A stretch of DNA of 64,000 bases from Adiantum capillus-veneris (taxonomy: Eukaryota; Streptophyta; Polypodiopsida; Polypodiales; Pteridaceae), in assembly GCA_014529385.2 (NCBI GenBank), contig CM043942.1:20103991-20167990 (forward strand). Reading direction: 5' to 3'. Positions 21,828 through 34,130 of the stretch are shown in pieces. How positions within the stretch are numbered: the stretch's first letter is position 1; each line of letters opens with the position of its first letter. The notes below the pieces were generated by a model that made no database searches, was not told the DNA's origin, and saw only the letters and a list, made by a program, of their open reading frames with translations. The position numbers were made by a program, and so were the translations under genes.

Positions 21828-23212
21828 GAAAGGCTTTGTGGGTTCCCTTTGTTCTTGGCCACATGGTCACCCACATGCATGTCAAAGGTTGTGGCTACCC
21901 AATGGACATAGTTGTCTTGCTTATTGTTGCAATAGAATGAGTCTACCCTTGAACGAGGTCTACAAGTTATGCTATCCAAAATTCTTGCACTGTGCAAGAT
22001 GAATCTCCCTTACCCCTAAGCCTTGCAAGTTGAAGGTTACTAAGCCTAAAGCCTTTTAAGCTGAAGCTCATTAACCCTAAAGCTTTGCAAACTCAAGGTC
22101 CCTAAACCCCAAGCTTGGGTAGCTAAAGCTACTAAGCTCTACAAGATGTATGTGAGCCCCCAAGATGAGAGTGGAGAGTGGGTGCAAGCATGAGAGGAAG
22201 ACCTCCTGGAAGGGAAAAAAGCCAAAAAGGTACTCTTTCAATAGGAGAGAGAGTGAAAATCAAGATTTTTGGTTCTAGAGAGATGAGAGCTCATATCTGG
22301 TATGTAGAGAGAGAAGGAGTGAGTGGAGGGAGGGAAAAGTAGACTTGAATGTCAAATTAATGATGAGGGGGCATTTTTGGGGCTAGCTCACTTTTTGAGG
22401 GTGGCCCATTTACTTGAGCCAACAGTACTTAGAATAAAAAATAGGCCCAAATCTTCTATTTTTGAAGGTTTTTCAATTTTCATGTCCATTCACAAAAAAG
22501 AAAAGCCTACACTCCAAGTTTGACTCCTAGAAATTAGGGGCTAAAAAACCCAACATTTTTGTCCACATGGCTTCCTCCTATTTCTCCACTACGTAAAGAT
22601 TGTCATTAGGCTTGGGGCAGATTGAAGGGCCCAAGAAGACCCCAACAAATCCTAATGCAAAAGGCTCGTTGACCTGGGGCTTTGCTGGGATGGGGGTGTT
22701 GCCTAGGTTTTCTTTTTTGTTAGGCTCATCTATATGATTATTGTGTCGGGGGTTGAATGACCTACACGGATAACGTGTCGAGAATCTTTCCTTGGCTTCA
22801 TATAAACACCCAATGTTGGACATCAAAGAGGCGTGGTGCCAAAACAGGTATAGTTGGTGTTGATACCCTACCACCTGTTGGTATTTGGGATCCTTTCGGA
22901 GCTCGAGTTCATGGAGGGAGGCAAAGCGGCCTCAGTCTATGTCTGGCTTTGGTAGATATGAGGTTTTTGGATCTTTCTTTGCAAAGTGAAATTATCTATT
23001 TCCATAGTAGATCAGAAGTGGACGGGTGGACCGGTTGATCCCTACACAAGGTCTAGTTCTCTGCTAGTCATCTATATTTTTTGATGTTATGGTATATCCA
23101 GATTTTATTACTGCATTAATTTATGGTTGTCTATTTTATTTAGATGGGGCATTTAAATATTCTCTTTTTTCATTCTCTTATGTATCTGTGCACTCTATTT
23201 CACCCTCCACTA

Positions 23213-23254
<42 letters not shown>

Positions 23255-25904
23255 TCTTGCAGTGCGGTCTACACATATATTCAACCTCCACAGTGTTATT
23301 TTTCATGAGTACAATTTCATTCATATCACCCATTCAGAGGTAGCACTAGTATCTAGGTGCCTGTGGCAACTCATGGGCTAAACTCCATGCTACGTATATT
23401 GAAATTGTATAAAAGTGTGAATTGTCTATTTTTTTCATAGACCCTTGGGGAGGGGTATCTCTAAAAGTTGTGGATTCTAATGCTAGGAATCTCTCTTGAC
23501 CCATTGGTATCTATTTCTAGTCAAACTATCTATGAGGTACATGGATTGTGATCCATGTTCTTCCACAAAATAGGATGAAACTTTCCAATTTGTTTCTTGT
23601 CCCTTTTTGCACCAATGTTTTGAGTTTTGATCAGCATTCAAGATCTAACCATCAAATTTCTTACTTTCCAAAGTTACGATCTCTTTTGTCAAAATATGGT
23701 TTTTAATAGTTTTTGCTATGAACTTTTTAGCCCAATTTGAAGGCACTAATGGTTGTTACCTACCCTACTTCTAAGTATTGAACTGAGTCTATGAACAAAA
23801 GCAGACAAAACATGAAATTTGAAGGTGAAATGGATAATGGAACACTTCTTTCAAAGCATTGAGAAAAATGCAGAATGAAATTATTTTTGTATCTCACTCA
23901 CAACTCTCAATGCCTATCAAGAGTAGATCTAGCAAGTTCCCGACTTCTAGGCTATACCAAGCACTAAACCCTGAGTCTAGCTACTTGACTACTAAGGTGT
24001 AAGTAGAATGGGTAGCAAAATCTATGGAAAAGAATGCTACAATTATGACTCACCACCTAATGATCACTCCCCAACATTGATGCCAATGTTTGTTAGCGGG
24101 CCGCCGCGATTTTATGTGTGCAACATAGCTGCTTGGTAGTACAAACATTATGTCACTACTTATGGAAGTGACTCAAATAGGGCACAGAGATTGTCTTGAG
24201 ACCCACAAGAGTCAACACCTATCACATCTTTGGAAGAGAAGGAACCAAGACAAAATGTCAATTTTGAGAAGCAAGTGACCCACCTAGGGCATAGAGACAT
24301 GCCAAGAGGTTGTCAATATACATCACACTCCACTATGACACTCTTGGTGTGCATCCTATCTACCAGAATCAACAATTCTATCCTTCAATTTCCTCACTTA
24401 ACCATGTGCAATCCTCAAGCAAATCAACTTTAACTGACCCCCGAGGGATTCACCATGGAAAACTTACCGCACCATGTAAGTGCAAGGGAAGGGGGATTAT
24501 TTACAAGTTACATAAGCGTATAAGTTAGGGGGCAGACCCCCAATAAGTTTTCTCCCAAGCTAAAAAATAAGGGAGGGGGTATCATATTTATGAGGGAAGG
24601 GGGGGCCTACTGACATGGGTTGAATACTTGTAATGATTGGTCACCAATGTGCAATAGAACTCGACTGAATTTATAAAAAAAAAAAATCAGGTCACACATC
24701 TAATTTTGCATCAAGCCAGTCATAGATAAGGGATGATTTGGAGCAGATCAAGGGTTGATTTACACCAAATTTGGATGGGTTAGAATTGGAGAGTAGCCAG
24801 AGTGCAGGCTGATCGGACACATAGTTTGAAATTCAAACTAAGACACATTGAGGGTACATCTAGTTATCAATAGAAGTGGTTCCTTAGTACATTGTCAGTC
24901 ACTATGCTACAACTCTTTGACTAGTTTTACTTCATTAGATCATGTGAGACCTAAATTCTATATGTAAGATAGGGATATGATAGTTTTCTTCATTGATTGT
25001 TGTATAAGCGTATAAAGAGGGGTCATATTCCCTAATATGAGTCCTATATAGGGGGTTTTATCAAAGTTGTCCGCTCACAGGTGGCGTCTCGTTTTGTATA
25101 TAGAGTGAATCCCCCGAGAATTGACCCCAAACTTAATAAGCATATCAATGAGACTACATAGGAAAAACCTAAGCTGTCAGACTTCCAATATGACATCGAA
25201 AAAAACATGATTTTCTTCTGGTAGCCAGATGCAAGTCAAGTTTTTGGATTTTTGATATGCCTACCAGGTTTTCCTAAGTGTCTGGAATCTAGTACAATCG
25301 ATGGAATCTCAAAACAACACTTAGAAGATAGAGAGAAATTCCACCTAGAAAGTCGTAGAAGTTGAAACTCAATTTTTGTGCGGCACTTGCAATGTAGGTA
25401 TCCACACGTAGAGCTTGAATAGACAAACACAAGGTGCCCTTGGAATTCCGATGCAACAACCATGCGGTGCAGTATAAGAGATTGAAATTCACAGTAGAGA
25501 AGATATGACACATGATGTACAGAGTAACCTTATCCGTTCCATTATTCATAATAGTAATTATGTATAAAAAACCTTACAATGTTGCCTTCTATACCCTGAC
25601 TATGATTTTTATGTTATAAAAGCTTGGTTTGCCACAATATCATCACAAATCACATTTTCAGCTTCAAAATTACATTTAGAAGTCAAATACAGGTATTGGA
25701 AGAGACGTCACTATCACAATTACAATTACAAGAGTGATGAAATTAATTGTGAAATGAAATGGAATTTTTGTTGGAATCTTCCAAGACTCGCCCCTCCTAA
25801 TTCAGGTCTTTCTCAACATGAGTCAGAATTGGGGTTGCCTAGGGATGAATGGTCTCCGGTTTTGGTAGCGCATTGTTGTTGTAATAATCCTACTTGATAT
25901 TCTC
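21828..25904. other. Gene-free region
   Basis: No gene supported. AAGC/CCTAA-rich low-complexity DNA lies near 22010-22150 and a CT microsatellite at 23216-23252. Short ORFs at 22578-23343, 24230-24528 and 25236-25549 overlap on both strands and show no domain. A (A)11 run lies near 24677. Confidence 0.5.
23216..23252. repeat. (TC)n microsatellite
   Basis: About 18 uninterrupted TC units. No link with an LTR was found here, unlike the GA tracts near 43.7 and 52.0 kb. Confidence 0.95.
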
Positions 25905-26150
25905 TTACAATTCGACTTCTTTAGGGGCAAAGGGTTTCATTGTGTTCGTTGAATGGATTTCCATTGTGTGGTAGCTCATGAACCGTACCCAAATATCATT
26001 GACTTCTGGACCAAAGAGGGTGGTGTCCATGGTGAGGACTCCTGTATAAAATGCCTCTTCAAAAGTGTTCATGAAATAAAAGGGCATGAACATGAGCCAC
26101 GCAAAGAAGCCATGTAGGATTCTTTCATCCTGGATTTTGATGGAGATCAT
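25905..26150 (-). pseudogene. Short unrecognised minus-strand ORF
   Basis: An 81-codon frame starting MISIKIQDERILHGFFAWLM contains aromatic-rich sequence and ends FAPKEVEL. Upstream on the same strand (26400-26151) further protein-like text is broken by stops. Possibly an exon of a decayed gene related to the remnants at 19.2-21.8 kb, which share the strand. No domain recognised. Confidence 0.25.
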
Positions 26151-26694
26151 AAACTAATCATGTGTTTCCTTCTAGAAATGAAATCTATGGTGTTTCTAAA
26201 ATCCAAGGTCTATGATACATGCTGCCATCATTCTGCAATTCTTCCTGAGCAGCACTAGGGCCAAAAATTACTCCAAAAGGGTTGTTTGTTAATCTAAGGA
26301 TTAAGGAATAGTCCAATAGTCATGTATAAAAAAGTATGGCACTCTTGTCTCCTCCATTTGGGGTTTTGGTGGTCCTATTTTGACGAAGAACAAATAAATG
26401 TCTTGATCGTAAGGTTGGAACTGATATATTTAGGTGCTTTCGACGAGTGAGCTCATTAAATTTGCGGCCCAAAGTAATGAAGTCTCATCTTTTATTCTAT
26501 TTTATATTTCACAAAATCGTTGTCAAAAGATACGAAATCTATGTTAGAAGGCTCTCAAAACAAGGCCATTAATGACAAATCACCTACTTTTTTCAAACGT
26601 ATACCTTTTTCACTCTCTCTCTCTCTATTTTGTGAGAGGTTTATGTCTTTCCGTCTCTATATTCTCTTTCTCCTTCTCTAATCTCTAAGTTTCC

Positions 26695-27892
26695 ATGGCG
26701 TCTTCTGCACGTCACCCTTCACATAACATAACTTCTTGTGACTTTCATAACGTTAGAGAGGATGGTCTTTGGAAGCCCATATCTTTTCATGTGAATGACT
26801 GGGTAACAATGCTTTTTTCATGCAAAGGTGTACGCAGAGTGAAGAAAACTAAACGTGATAAAGTAAAAAACCATTGGAAGGTCGTGTTCTTTCTTTCAAA
26901 GTGATCGATAATGGCTGGCTAGATAAGGTTCAACATGTGTACATGGCCAAGGATATGGTGTTAGACTGGGACGAACATCCCACACTGCATTCTTACTGTA
27001 AGTTAAAAAAAAAAATCTGTTTGATACAATGAATTTTTCAATCTCCCATTGTTTTTTCTCAGTTTTTGATTCCATTCCAGATATATTTCCTTCAACAGTT
27101 GTGGAATGGCAGTGTGTGGAGAGCCTAAGTGGGACGTTCAAAGCAATGCATAAAGGGATTGCAGATGCTATGTATGCTGACTAGCTACCTTCTTTTTACA
27201 AAACAATGGATTTGTTTGTCTATTTTGCAGAACACAAGGTTCCATCACGAGAAGGTGCATATGGAGAACTACATTAGTTACCCGTTCCCACCATAAGTTC
27301 AGACATCCTTAAAGCTATGTCTCCAGGCAGGATATCAAGAAGGATTAAAGTTCGATGGTTCTTGCCTATACATGTCTTTGTGGCATGTTTCAAAACAATG
27401 GACTTGCAGAGGAAAAAGATGATGTGGCTTAATAGAATAATTTCTATGACTGAACTGGATAATGTACTTGGAGACGGATGGAGTACCAAAGAAACTTTCC
27501 ATATTGGCGATAATATTAGTTGTAGAGTAAGCCCAAATTCTATGTCTATCTCGTATCAGCTATGTCGTCAATCATTAGTTCTAGGCTACGACTATAGGAG
27601 ATGCAGAAGTAAATTAGGTAGTTGGGTTCCTCTCGACTCTGAGGAAAATTGTCCAGAGTTTGAACTAAAGGTCACAGTCCATCCACACACCGAGTATAGA
27701 AGCCTTATAGTAACAACAAATTGGAGACTACATGATGTTAGAGAATCTCTTGAGTTTCTTGATGAAACATCTCCTGAGTATAGATTCAAAGTGGATGGAA
27801 GTGTGGTGACCACAAGGATGGACAATTCAAACTCTTGCATCACATGCCTTCCTCCAAAAAGAGTTGTATTTGAGCCACTTGCAAGGACTTGA
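26695..27892 (+). pseudogene. Unrecognised spliced gene with C-terminal beta-grasp-like segment
   Basis: Exon 1 starts at the ATG at 26695 (MASSARHPSHN, ISFHVNDWVTMLFSCKGV). After a one-base frame break near 26900 it continues VIDNGWLDKVQHVYMAKDMV and DWDEHPTLHSY up to a good donor (T|GTAAGT at 26998). A matching acceptor (TTTTTTCTCAG, ending 27062) leads to a second exon (DSIPDIFPSTVVEWQCVESL) ending near 27170. The last open frame, 27317-27892, has 191 codons and includes FHIGDNISCRV, YDYRRCRSKLGSWVPLDSEE and the NWRLHDVRESL...YRFKVDG segment resembling 21067-21282. CT-rich sequence and TATA-like text precede the start. Function unknown. It lies next to the H3-Ulp1 gene and may belong to the same unit. 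Confidence 0.45.
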
Positions 27893-28373
27893 AAAAACAA
27901 GTTTAATATTGTAATCATTGCATTTTGCAAATATATTTGTTTTTTTTCTACCTTATTGTGATCATTATTTATGTTGTTTTAAACTTACATGACACCATAA
28001 TACACATTTAAGAATCAAATAGTTGGTATTAAGAATTTGAAGTACAAAATTATGAATCACCAAAGGGTATATGTTTGTATGGACAAAATGAACAAAAGTG
28101 TACATAACTTTTGTGGAGTAATTAATCATGAAACTCCACTTTTCTTTTTGCCTGAGAGGATTTTGCATCTTAAGAGACCCTTTTTCTTTTGTGTTGAGGA
28201 GGGGGTGAAAGTTCAGGAGTGGGTGGTGGTGACTTAAGCTCCTCAGGGCTTGGCACAGGGGACTTGGCAAGGGTTGGTGCTTTGGCTTCCTGAGGAGTGG
28301 TTGGCTTGGGTGACTTGGAAACCTTCTTTGGCAACATGAATGGTAGCTTGAAAGGTGAGCTAGGTGCCTCCCC

Positions 28374-30335
28374 CTAACTGTTCTTAGTTGTACAACACTT
28401 TTGAACCTTGAATTTCAATGGTGAGTGGAATGGATGGCCCTTTGTATCCGCTCTTCTTTTTGCAGGGCTCTTCTTCTTGGTGGGACTCTTCCCCTTGGCA
28501 AGACTCTTCTTGGCATGGCTCTTCTTTGTACGACTCTTCTTCTTGTGATCCCTTTTCTTTGAAGGGCTCTTCTTTGTATGGATCTTCTGTGCAGGACTCT
28601 TCTTCTGGTGATCCATTTTCTTTGCATTCAAACCCTTGGTGGCTCTACCTTTCTTTGGTGGCAAAGGAAACTCTTTTTCACCTGTAGTTGGTGCCATAGG
28701 AGATTCTGGATCATTTGGGTTTATTGATCTTTCCAAAACCATAGAAACAACCTTCTCTCTCACCCATGTGACCCAAGACTCTGGATAGTCAGGCAACTGA
28801 AACAAATAGAGAAAGAAATTAAAGGACATGAGTACATACATACATAGTTAAGAAATCAAAATAAATCAATGGTACATGAGATACACACTTACAGTGAGTG
28901 TAGTCATCCTACACCTTGACTCAAGATATCTCCATGCATTGGCAAGCACCATTCATCCACAAGATGTTGAGTCAGTTTGTAAAGGTACTTTTAGATTGTA
29001 GTACTTGAAACCTTCTATATTGTAATCCTTATTTGTGGTACTCAGGTGACCAACGATAAGTTTGGCAGCACTGCAAGAAGACATTAATAAAAAAGCTACT
29101 GATAGAAAACAATGGGCCATCAAGCATAGATCATACTCCATACTTATAGTTTACTTCTCTCATGGATATAATAAGTATGATATAATATCTTCATAAATAT
29201 AATATATTTCTCCAAAAGATTGAAGATAATAAGATTCCAATGTCCTCTACAAAAAATAGCAATTAGCTAGGAATACCACAAAATGTTATAAATAACATGT
29301 TAGGAGTTAAGATTTACCCTTCAACATAGGGGTACATTATATAATTGCAGGTTAGCATGTTAAAATCTTCAAAAAAACTTGAAAGGCTTCCTTGCTTGTT
29401 AAAAAGGCAATGTGTCACTAGAGGATCAAGTATGGAAAGTTGCATAGCTATAGCCTCTGGAAGATCCCTCATAAGACACCTGAAAAAGAAAACACATACC
29501 CCATGAGGCCCTTGTGCCAACAGATGCACTAATAATTAGCGAAGGGGCAACACATACCTGAGACAGATAAAGAGCACAGTATCAGTAGTCTCAATGTTGG
29601 GGTTTACAAGCATACTTGTGTCTTGAGGGAATATGCCACAATGCACCTCATCATCCCCACACAAGGAGACATCCACAACCATTTGGCCTGTAACTTTTTC
29701 ATAAAAAAGAGAGTTGGATGCTCTTAAAATTTTTGCTTGCTCTGTAAGGATAGCATCCTTTGACATGATGTCTTGCTCCCTCTCAAACTCCTTGCCTGCT
29801 TTGATATCCTGGGCCTTTCTTGTCTCATACTGATGTCTAGCATCTTCAATGACAACCCCTAAATTTTTTTGCTGCCTGGAAGTGGGGATATTTAAAATTT
29901 GGAAGGCCTTAAGATCCTCACTAGGAATAATCTCAAGAGCCTTATCAAACTTGTACCTCAGCCATGACACAAGCACAAAATATTTGCTCGTAAGTGTGAC
30001 CCTGTGAGCAAATGCAGCTGCAATGTAGCTATCATTCATAAACTTTATAAGCAAATCCTCAGCACAGCCTCCTGAAGGCACATCAAGGCTTGAGATTGCC
30101 ACCTTACTGAAACAAAGGTTTTGATATTCATCATGCTCACAAGTCTATCTGATATCTCTTAGACAACTCTCATGAAAGGTAGCTTTCGAATGAGAAGACA
30201 AGTAGACTTTTGTGCTTTCCTTATTTCCCTTAGAGATTTGACTTGATAATTCAATCTTTTTCTAGTAGTAGGCCTTTGGCGAGGGTGTGTAGGTGGTTTT
30301 CCTTCTTTCTTTACAGTTGTTTAAGGCCTAGACAT
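28374..30335 (-). pseudogene. Histone H3-like domain fused to a Ulp1-type (C48) cysteine peptidase
   Basis: From an ATG at 30335 the frame gives a short basic tail, then SLREIRKAQKST and LLIRKLPFMRVV (about 30242-30160), nearly canonical H3 alpha-N/alpha-1. RWQSQALMCLQEA (about 30102-30066) and, after a 2-base shift, AEDLLIKFMND, AFAHRVTLTSK complete the histone fold. The same frame runs on through a charged linker to a donor at 29557. GT-AG exons 29479-29318, from 29246, and from 29070 carry the peptidase: IMYPYVEG, GGHWNLIIFNLLEK (catalytic His) and VPLQTDSTSCG (catalytic Cys, codon 28959-28961). The catalytic Asp region reads IIFMKILYH, so the Asp is lost. The last exon (28796-28374) encodes a KKSP-rich basic tail. 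Stops lie at codon 5, after RVV, and at 28953. Ulp1 peptidases process or remove SUMO-like modifiers. Confidence 0.8.
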
Positions 30336-31109
30336 TCAGAATAGACAAAACACAAAAATCAAAATGGAACTGGAACTAGAACAAAACACTGAAATTGACA
30401 ACAGACTAAATCCTCCATAGCTTCCGCCTTCACATTCCCAAGAAGATACTGATGGGTAAAAGCATGAATAGGTGGAAAGATATATATGTGATATAATCAA
30501 ATAGCATAGCATGTCATTGGGGGTGTGGTCACTGGTGCCATATTTCAGACGTCCAAATTTATATTCTAAAAAATGTTATACTAAAAAATTCAGCCTTCAC
30601 ATACCCACTTTGTTTCATGAGTAGTTGGCAGTTTCAAACACCGTGCCCCCCGACCCCCCCGCCTCTCTCTCTCTCTCTCGCACGCGTGCTCAAGGCCTAT
30701 TGTGCTTAGAGCTTCTACTGTGCAAGCTTGGCTGCTTCAAGGACGATTGTAGTAACCGCCCTCTTCTCTTCGAGGTATGTCTCTCCCATTGAACATGTAC
30801 ACTCTCTACTGCTTGAGCACGCGCGCCCCACCTAGGATCATTTAGCTACACTAAGCTGCATTTGGAGCTGCAAGAGTGCCGCACCTTGCTCATTTGCAAC
30901 AAGAGGGGAGCTCCCGAGGTAATTTTCTAGTCCACAAGCTGCATGCAATCTCTTGGGGCAAATCCCATAGCACATCACCTTGAATGCCCTGCTTACAAGA
31001 GCAGGCCCATGAAGTTCTTTTTTCTTTTTAGCAGGGATGATAAGCGAGGGCACACCACGTCTCATGAGTTCATTGGATGATGTGCAGGTATATTACTTGA
31101 GACTGCATC
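30336..31109. promoter_or_regulatory. Shared region between two divergent genes
   Basis: The H3-Ulp1 gene (leftward) and the coiled-coil/RING gene (rightward) start head-to-head 774 bases apart. The interval holds a run of C followed by (CT)n at about 30645-30679 and GC-rich CGCACGCGTGC text, commonly seen in plant core promoters. I found no certain TATA box. A bidirectional promoter is inferred from layout only. Confidence 0.35.
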
Positions 31110-34100
31110 ATGGAACCTTCCTCAAAGCATCCGATTCAAGCAAGCAACAGTCTAGTTAGGAACATTGAACCACCTCTGCATACGAAGTTTTGTCGTCTTG
31201 CCGAGGAATTTCATATGGAGCGTGGATTTCCATTGGAGGGAGTTGATCCACGTAGCTTGATAGGAAACAATGACATCTCTGAGGAGGACTGGGAAGTTGT
31301 CTTTATATGCCCAAAGCCTCTTCCGGGTAGCCAAAAGAAAGCGAAGGCATACCATGCTTGATCGGAGTTCTTACAAAAGCTTGTGTGGAGACACTGGGAT
31401 GTCTACTAGGAAGGTCCCTTCATGTATGAAGTAGGGACTCAATTTGCAAAGGCCTTTGCATTGGAAAACTGCAGTGAATCTAGCAAACATCAAATTTCTT
31501 GGGCTATCTTTGCAGAGAGGGCAATGAGAGCCTCAGAAGAAAGACACAACTTGCAAAACAAGATCAAGAGGTGGGAAGAGCGGATGAGTGGTAGAGGGAG
31601 AGGTTCCAAAACCACTACTGCCTCTACCAGATCATCATTGAAAACAGAAGGTACGTATGTACCATTGTCAAGCGTGCCTACAGGAGGATGCCTGGTACAA
31701 TTGGCAGAGGAGGATAATAGGGCACTTGCAGAAATGAAGAATATTGCAGAGGGCAGATTGCAAGACTATAAGTCAAGACTTGAGGGTGCAAAGAAGCAGG
31801 TCGAGGATCAAGTCAGAGAATTGCATAGAGCTGAGGGTGCTCAAATCTCAAACACTTTGGCCATAAAGTTGCAAACGGAGATTGATTGCATGCAAGACCC
31901 TGTACCTCGACAACGCCTGATTGATTTGATTGGACAGTTCTGGAGTACTACTAGAGAGAACATTGCTGAATTAGAAGCCAATGTGGCTAAAGCAAAGGTG
32001 CATACCCTCCTACATGTGCTTCACTTTGTTTTGGAGTATGTGGTTCACTTCCATGTGGTTATGTGGTTAGAGTGTTATGGATTGTATGGTTATGTACTGT
32101 ATGAGCATATTCTATTTTTGCTATGTGCTATATAGCACAAAATATGTGCTATATTGCAACAACATAGCCATCATCTTCATGGAGTGGGTGGTTATATGCT
32201 ACGTGCTATGTGCTATATGGTCACAAAATAGCCATCATCTTCATGGAGTGGGTGGTTATATGCTATGTGTGGTTATGTGCTATGTGCTTTATAGTTCAAT
32301 CTAGGTGCAGCATGTTCACAATAGTACCCTCATCTATTTGGAATGTGTGTGATTCTATGCTACGTGCTTTGTGTGGTTATGTGCTATGTGATACATAGCA
32401 CAATGGACATGTGTAATATGTGCTATATAGCATACATGTATGCTATATGCTCACAGTATAGCCCTGAGTGTGTGTTAAATATTGATATGTGCTACATAGC
32501 ACAATCTTTTTATGTGCTATGTGCTAAATAGTACATTTTGTGTGTTATATGTTCACAATATAGCCCTGGAGTGTGTGGAATAGCGAATTGTGCTATATAG
32601 CACAATCTCTATTTTTGCTATGTTCTACATAGCACATCTCTAATTGTGATATGTGCTACATAGCACAATATTTGTGCTATATGCTAGGTGCTATGTCTCA
32701 TATAGCCCACTGCATATCATATACCCAACAAGCTTGTGCTATATAGCATATAGAGAAAATGTTTGGGCTATATCTGGTATTTTAAAAAGTCTCTCTACTA
32801 TGATCTACAATGCATACTCTATGTAGCACTTATAGCACATTATACTTGGACTATGCTATGTGCTATATAGCACATTGCATATCATATACCACATCAAGCT
32901 TGTGTTTATAGCATATAGAGTAAGTGCTTGTCTTATATGTGGTATTGCAAATAAGGGATAAGATTCACGCTGCATATTCTTTTCAGCAATCTGCTTTTGT
33001 TGGGTTATTGAGACTTAAATTAGATGTGTTGTCTTCTTTGTTTCACAGGCACTACTTGCAGAAGTAGAGACCAACAAAGCACAGGAATTACAACACTTTA
33101 AATTTTGTGTTACCATGGAGAGGACTTCACATAACGTGGGAGCCAGTTTGATGAAGCCTTTTCCTCCTGTGGATTTTAAGCAGAGCATTAGTGAGGTGGG
33201 ACTTAATGGGTTCTACCATTGTGTAGGATGTGGATTCCCATTCGATGCCAGAAGATTGGATGTATTCTCCCTGCCTTGCAACCATGTGTACCATATTCTA
33301 TGCTTCGCGCATGTATGTAAGGACTATGGCTATTGAGTTGCACTAGATTGCTCCATGTCTGTTCCCCCTAGAGCTAAGCATATGATTAGTCTGAAGGTGA
33401 AGAGTGAGATGCAAGAATCAAGTGCAGGTAGTCACTGTGTCAGTTATTTACTACTACTATTGCAGGCCCACTTTCCATTGGTAGTTTAAACTCTTGCATT
33501 TAATGAAATCATTTGCAGGTACAGACATTGCAGCAGAGACCTGTATACAAGAATCATTGAGGAAAAAAACAGAGAGAGTCTCTACGCAGGCCACTGGTAG
33601 GTACCAAAATCAATATTTATGTGTGTATTTTGGGATACTCCAAGTGAGACTTTGTAAATATCTTGCTTTGTAGAACAATCATCGCATGCTTGCTCCAACA
33701 AGATGATGCATTCCACAAGGAAGAATAGCCTGATTACCCCAGGATGCAGCCAAGCCTTGAAGCGGAGTCTACCCGCGGGATGCAGCCAGCCCTTGAAGCG
33801 GAGTCTGCTGTAGGGGATGCAGTACGTGGAGTAGTTGAAGACATCTTGATGGCAAAGTCTTCTGCAGTCAAATCACCTAGGCAACAACTAACTCCAAGAA
33901 TGCTGTTGCATTCTCTGTTGAGTGCCAAAGAATCACCAAGTGTGGACACTAGAGATGATACATCAGATGAGGTAGTTGCAGATGCGGTGAAAGCAACACC
34001 CCCTCCAGCGGGGAAGAAGCCAACACCAAAGCGCAAGAAATCGACTCCCAAGCACTTAGGTGGAAGTCCCACAATGGATATACCTCTTGATTCATTTAGG

Positions 34101-34130
34101 AAGAGAAAGAAACCAAATGCAAAGCAATGA
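31110..34130 (+). pseudogene. Spliced coiled-coil and RING-like zinc-finger gene (lightly broken)
   Basis: Four exons fit GT-AG rules with consistent phase: 31110-31997, 33049-33427, 33519-33596 and 33674-34130. Exon 1 has an N-terminal domain (EPPLHTKFCRLAEEFHMERG) and a long coiled coil (EEDNRALAEMKNIAEGRLQD and onward), continued in exon 2 (ALLAEVETNKAQELQ). Exon 2 ends in a RING-like cluster: HCVGCGFPFDARRLDVFSLP, then CNHVYHILCF and CKDYGY*VALDC. The fourth exon ends in a basic KKPTPKRKKSTPKH tail. Damage is small: stops at 31359 and about 31407, a TGA at about 33334 where a Cys or similar residue may have stood, and a ~35-base duplication at 33745-33812 that shifts the frame. RING-type clusters often act as ubiquitin or SUMO ligases. 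It is head-to-head with the H3-Ulp1 gene. Confidence 0.6.
32040..32950. repeat. Intronic array of the palindrome TGTGCTATATAGCACA
   Basis: The first intron of the RING-like gene is filled with variants of TGCTATGTGCTATATAGCACA, a perfect 16-base palindrome at its core, plus direct repeats such as CTTCATGGAGTGGGTGGTTA (about 32174 and 32239). The short ORFs here are by-products. A related array lies at 36990-37760, and a ~115-base block is shared between the two. Confidence 0.8.

Noticed and set aside
22010-22110. CCCTAAAG-like text suggesting telomeric repeats
   Set aside because: The units are irregular and mixed with AAGC repeats; there is no run of the seven-base plant telomere repeat.
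28415-28687. Other-frame ORFs rich in Arg or Ser over the KKSP region
   Set aside because: They result from the repeat composition of the real minus-strand frame.
32077-32531. Short ORFs rich in Cys, Tyr and Met
   Set aside because: They are translations of the TGCTATGTGC/CTATATAGCACA repeats within an intron.
32040-32950. CRISPR-like array
   Set aside because: Repeats are degenerate and irregularly spaced with no unique spacers, and the genome is eukaryotic.
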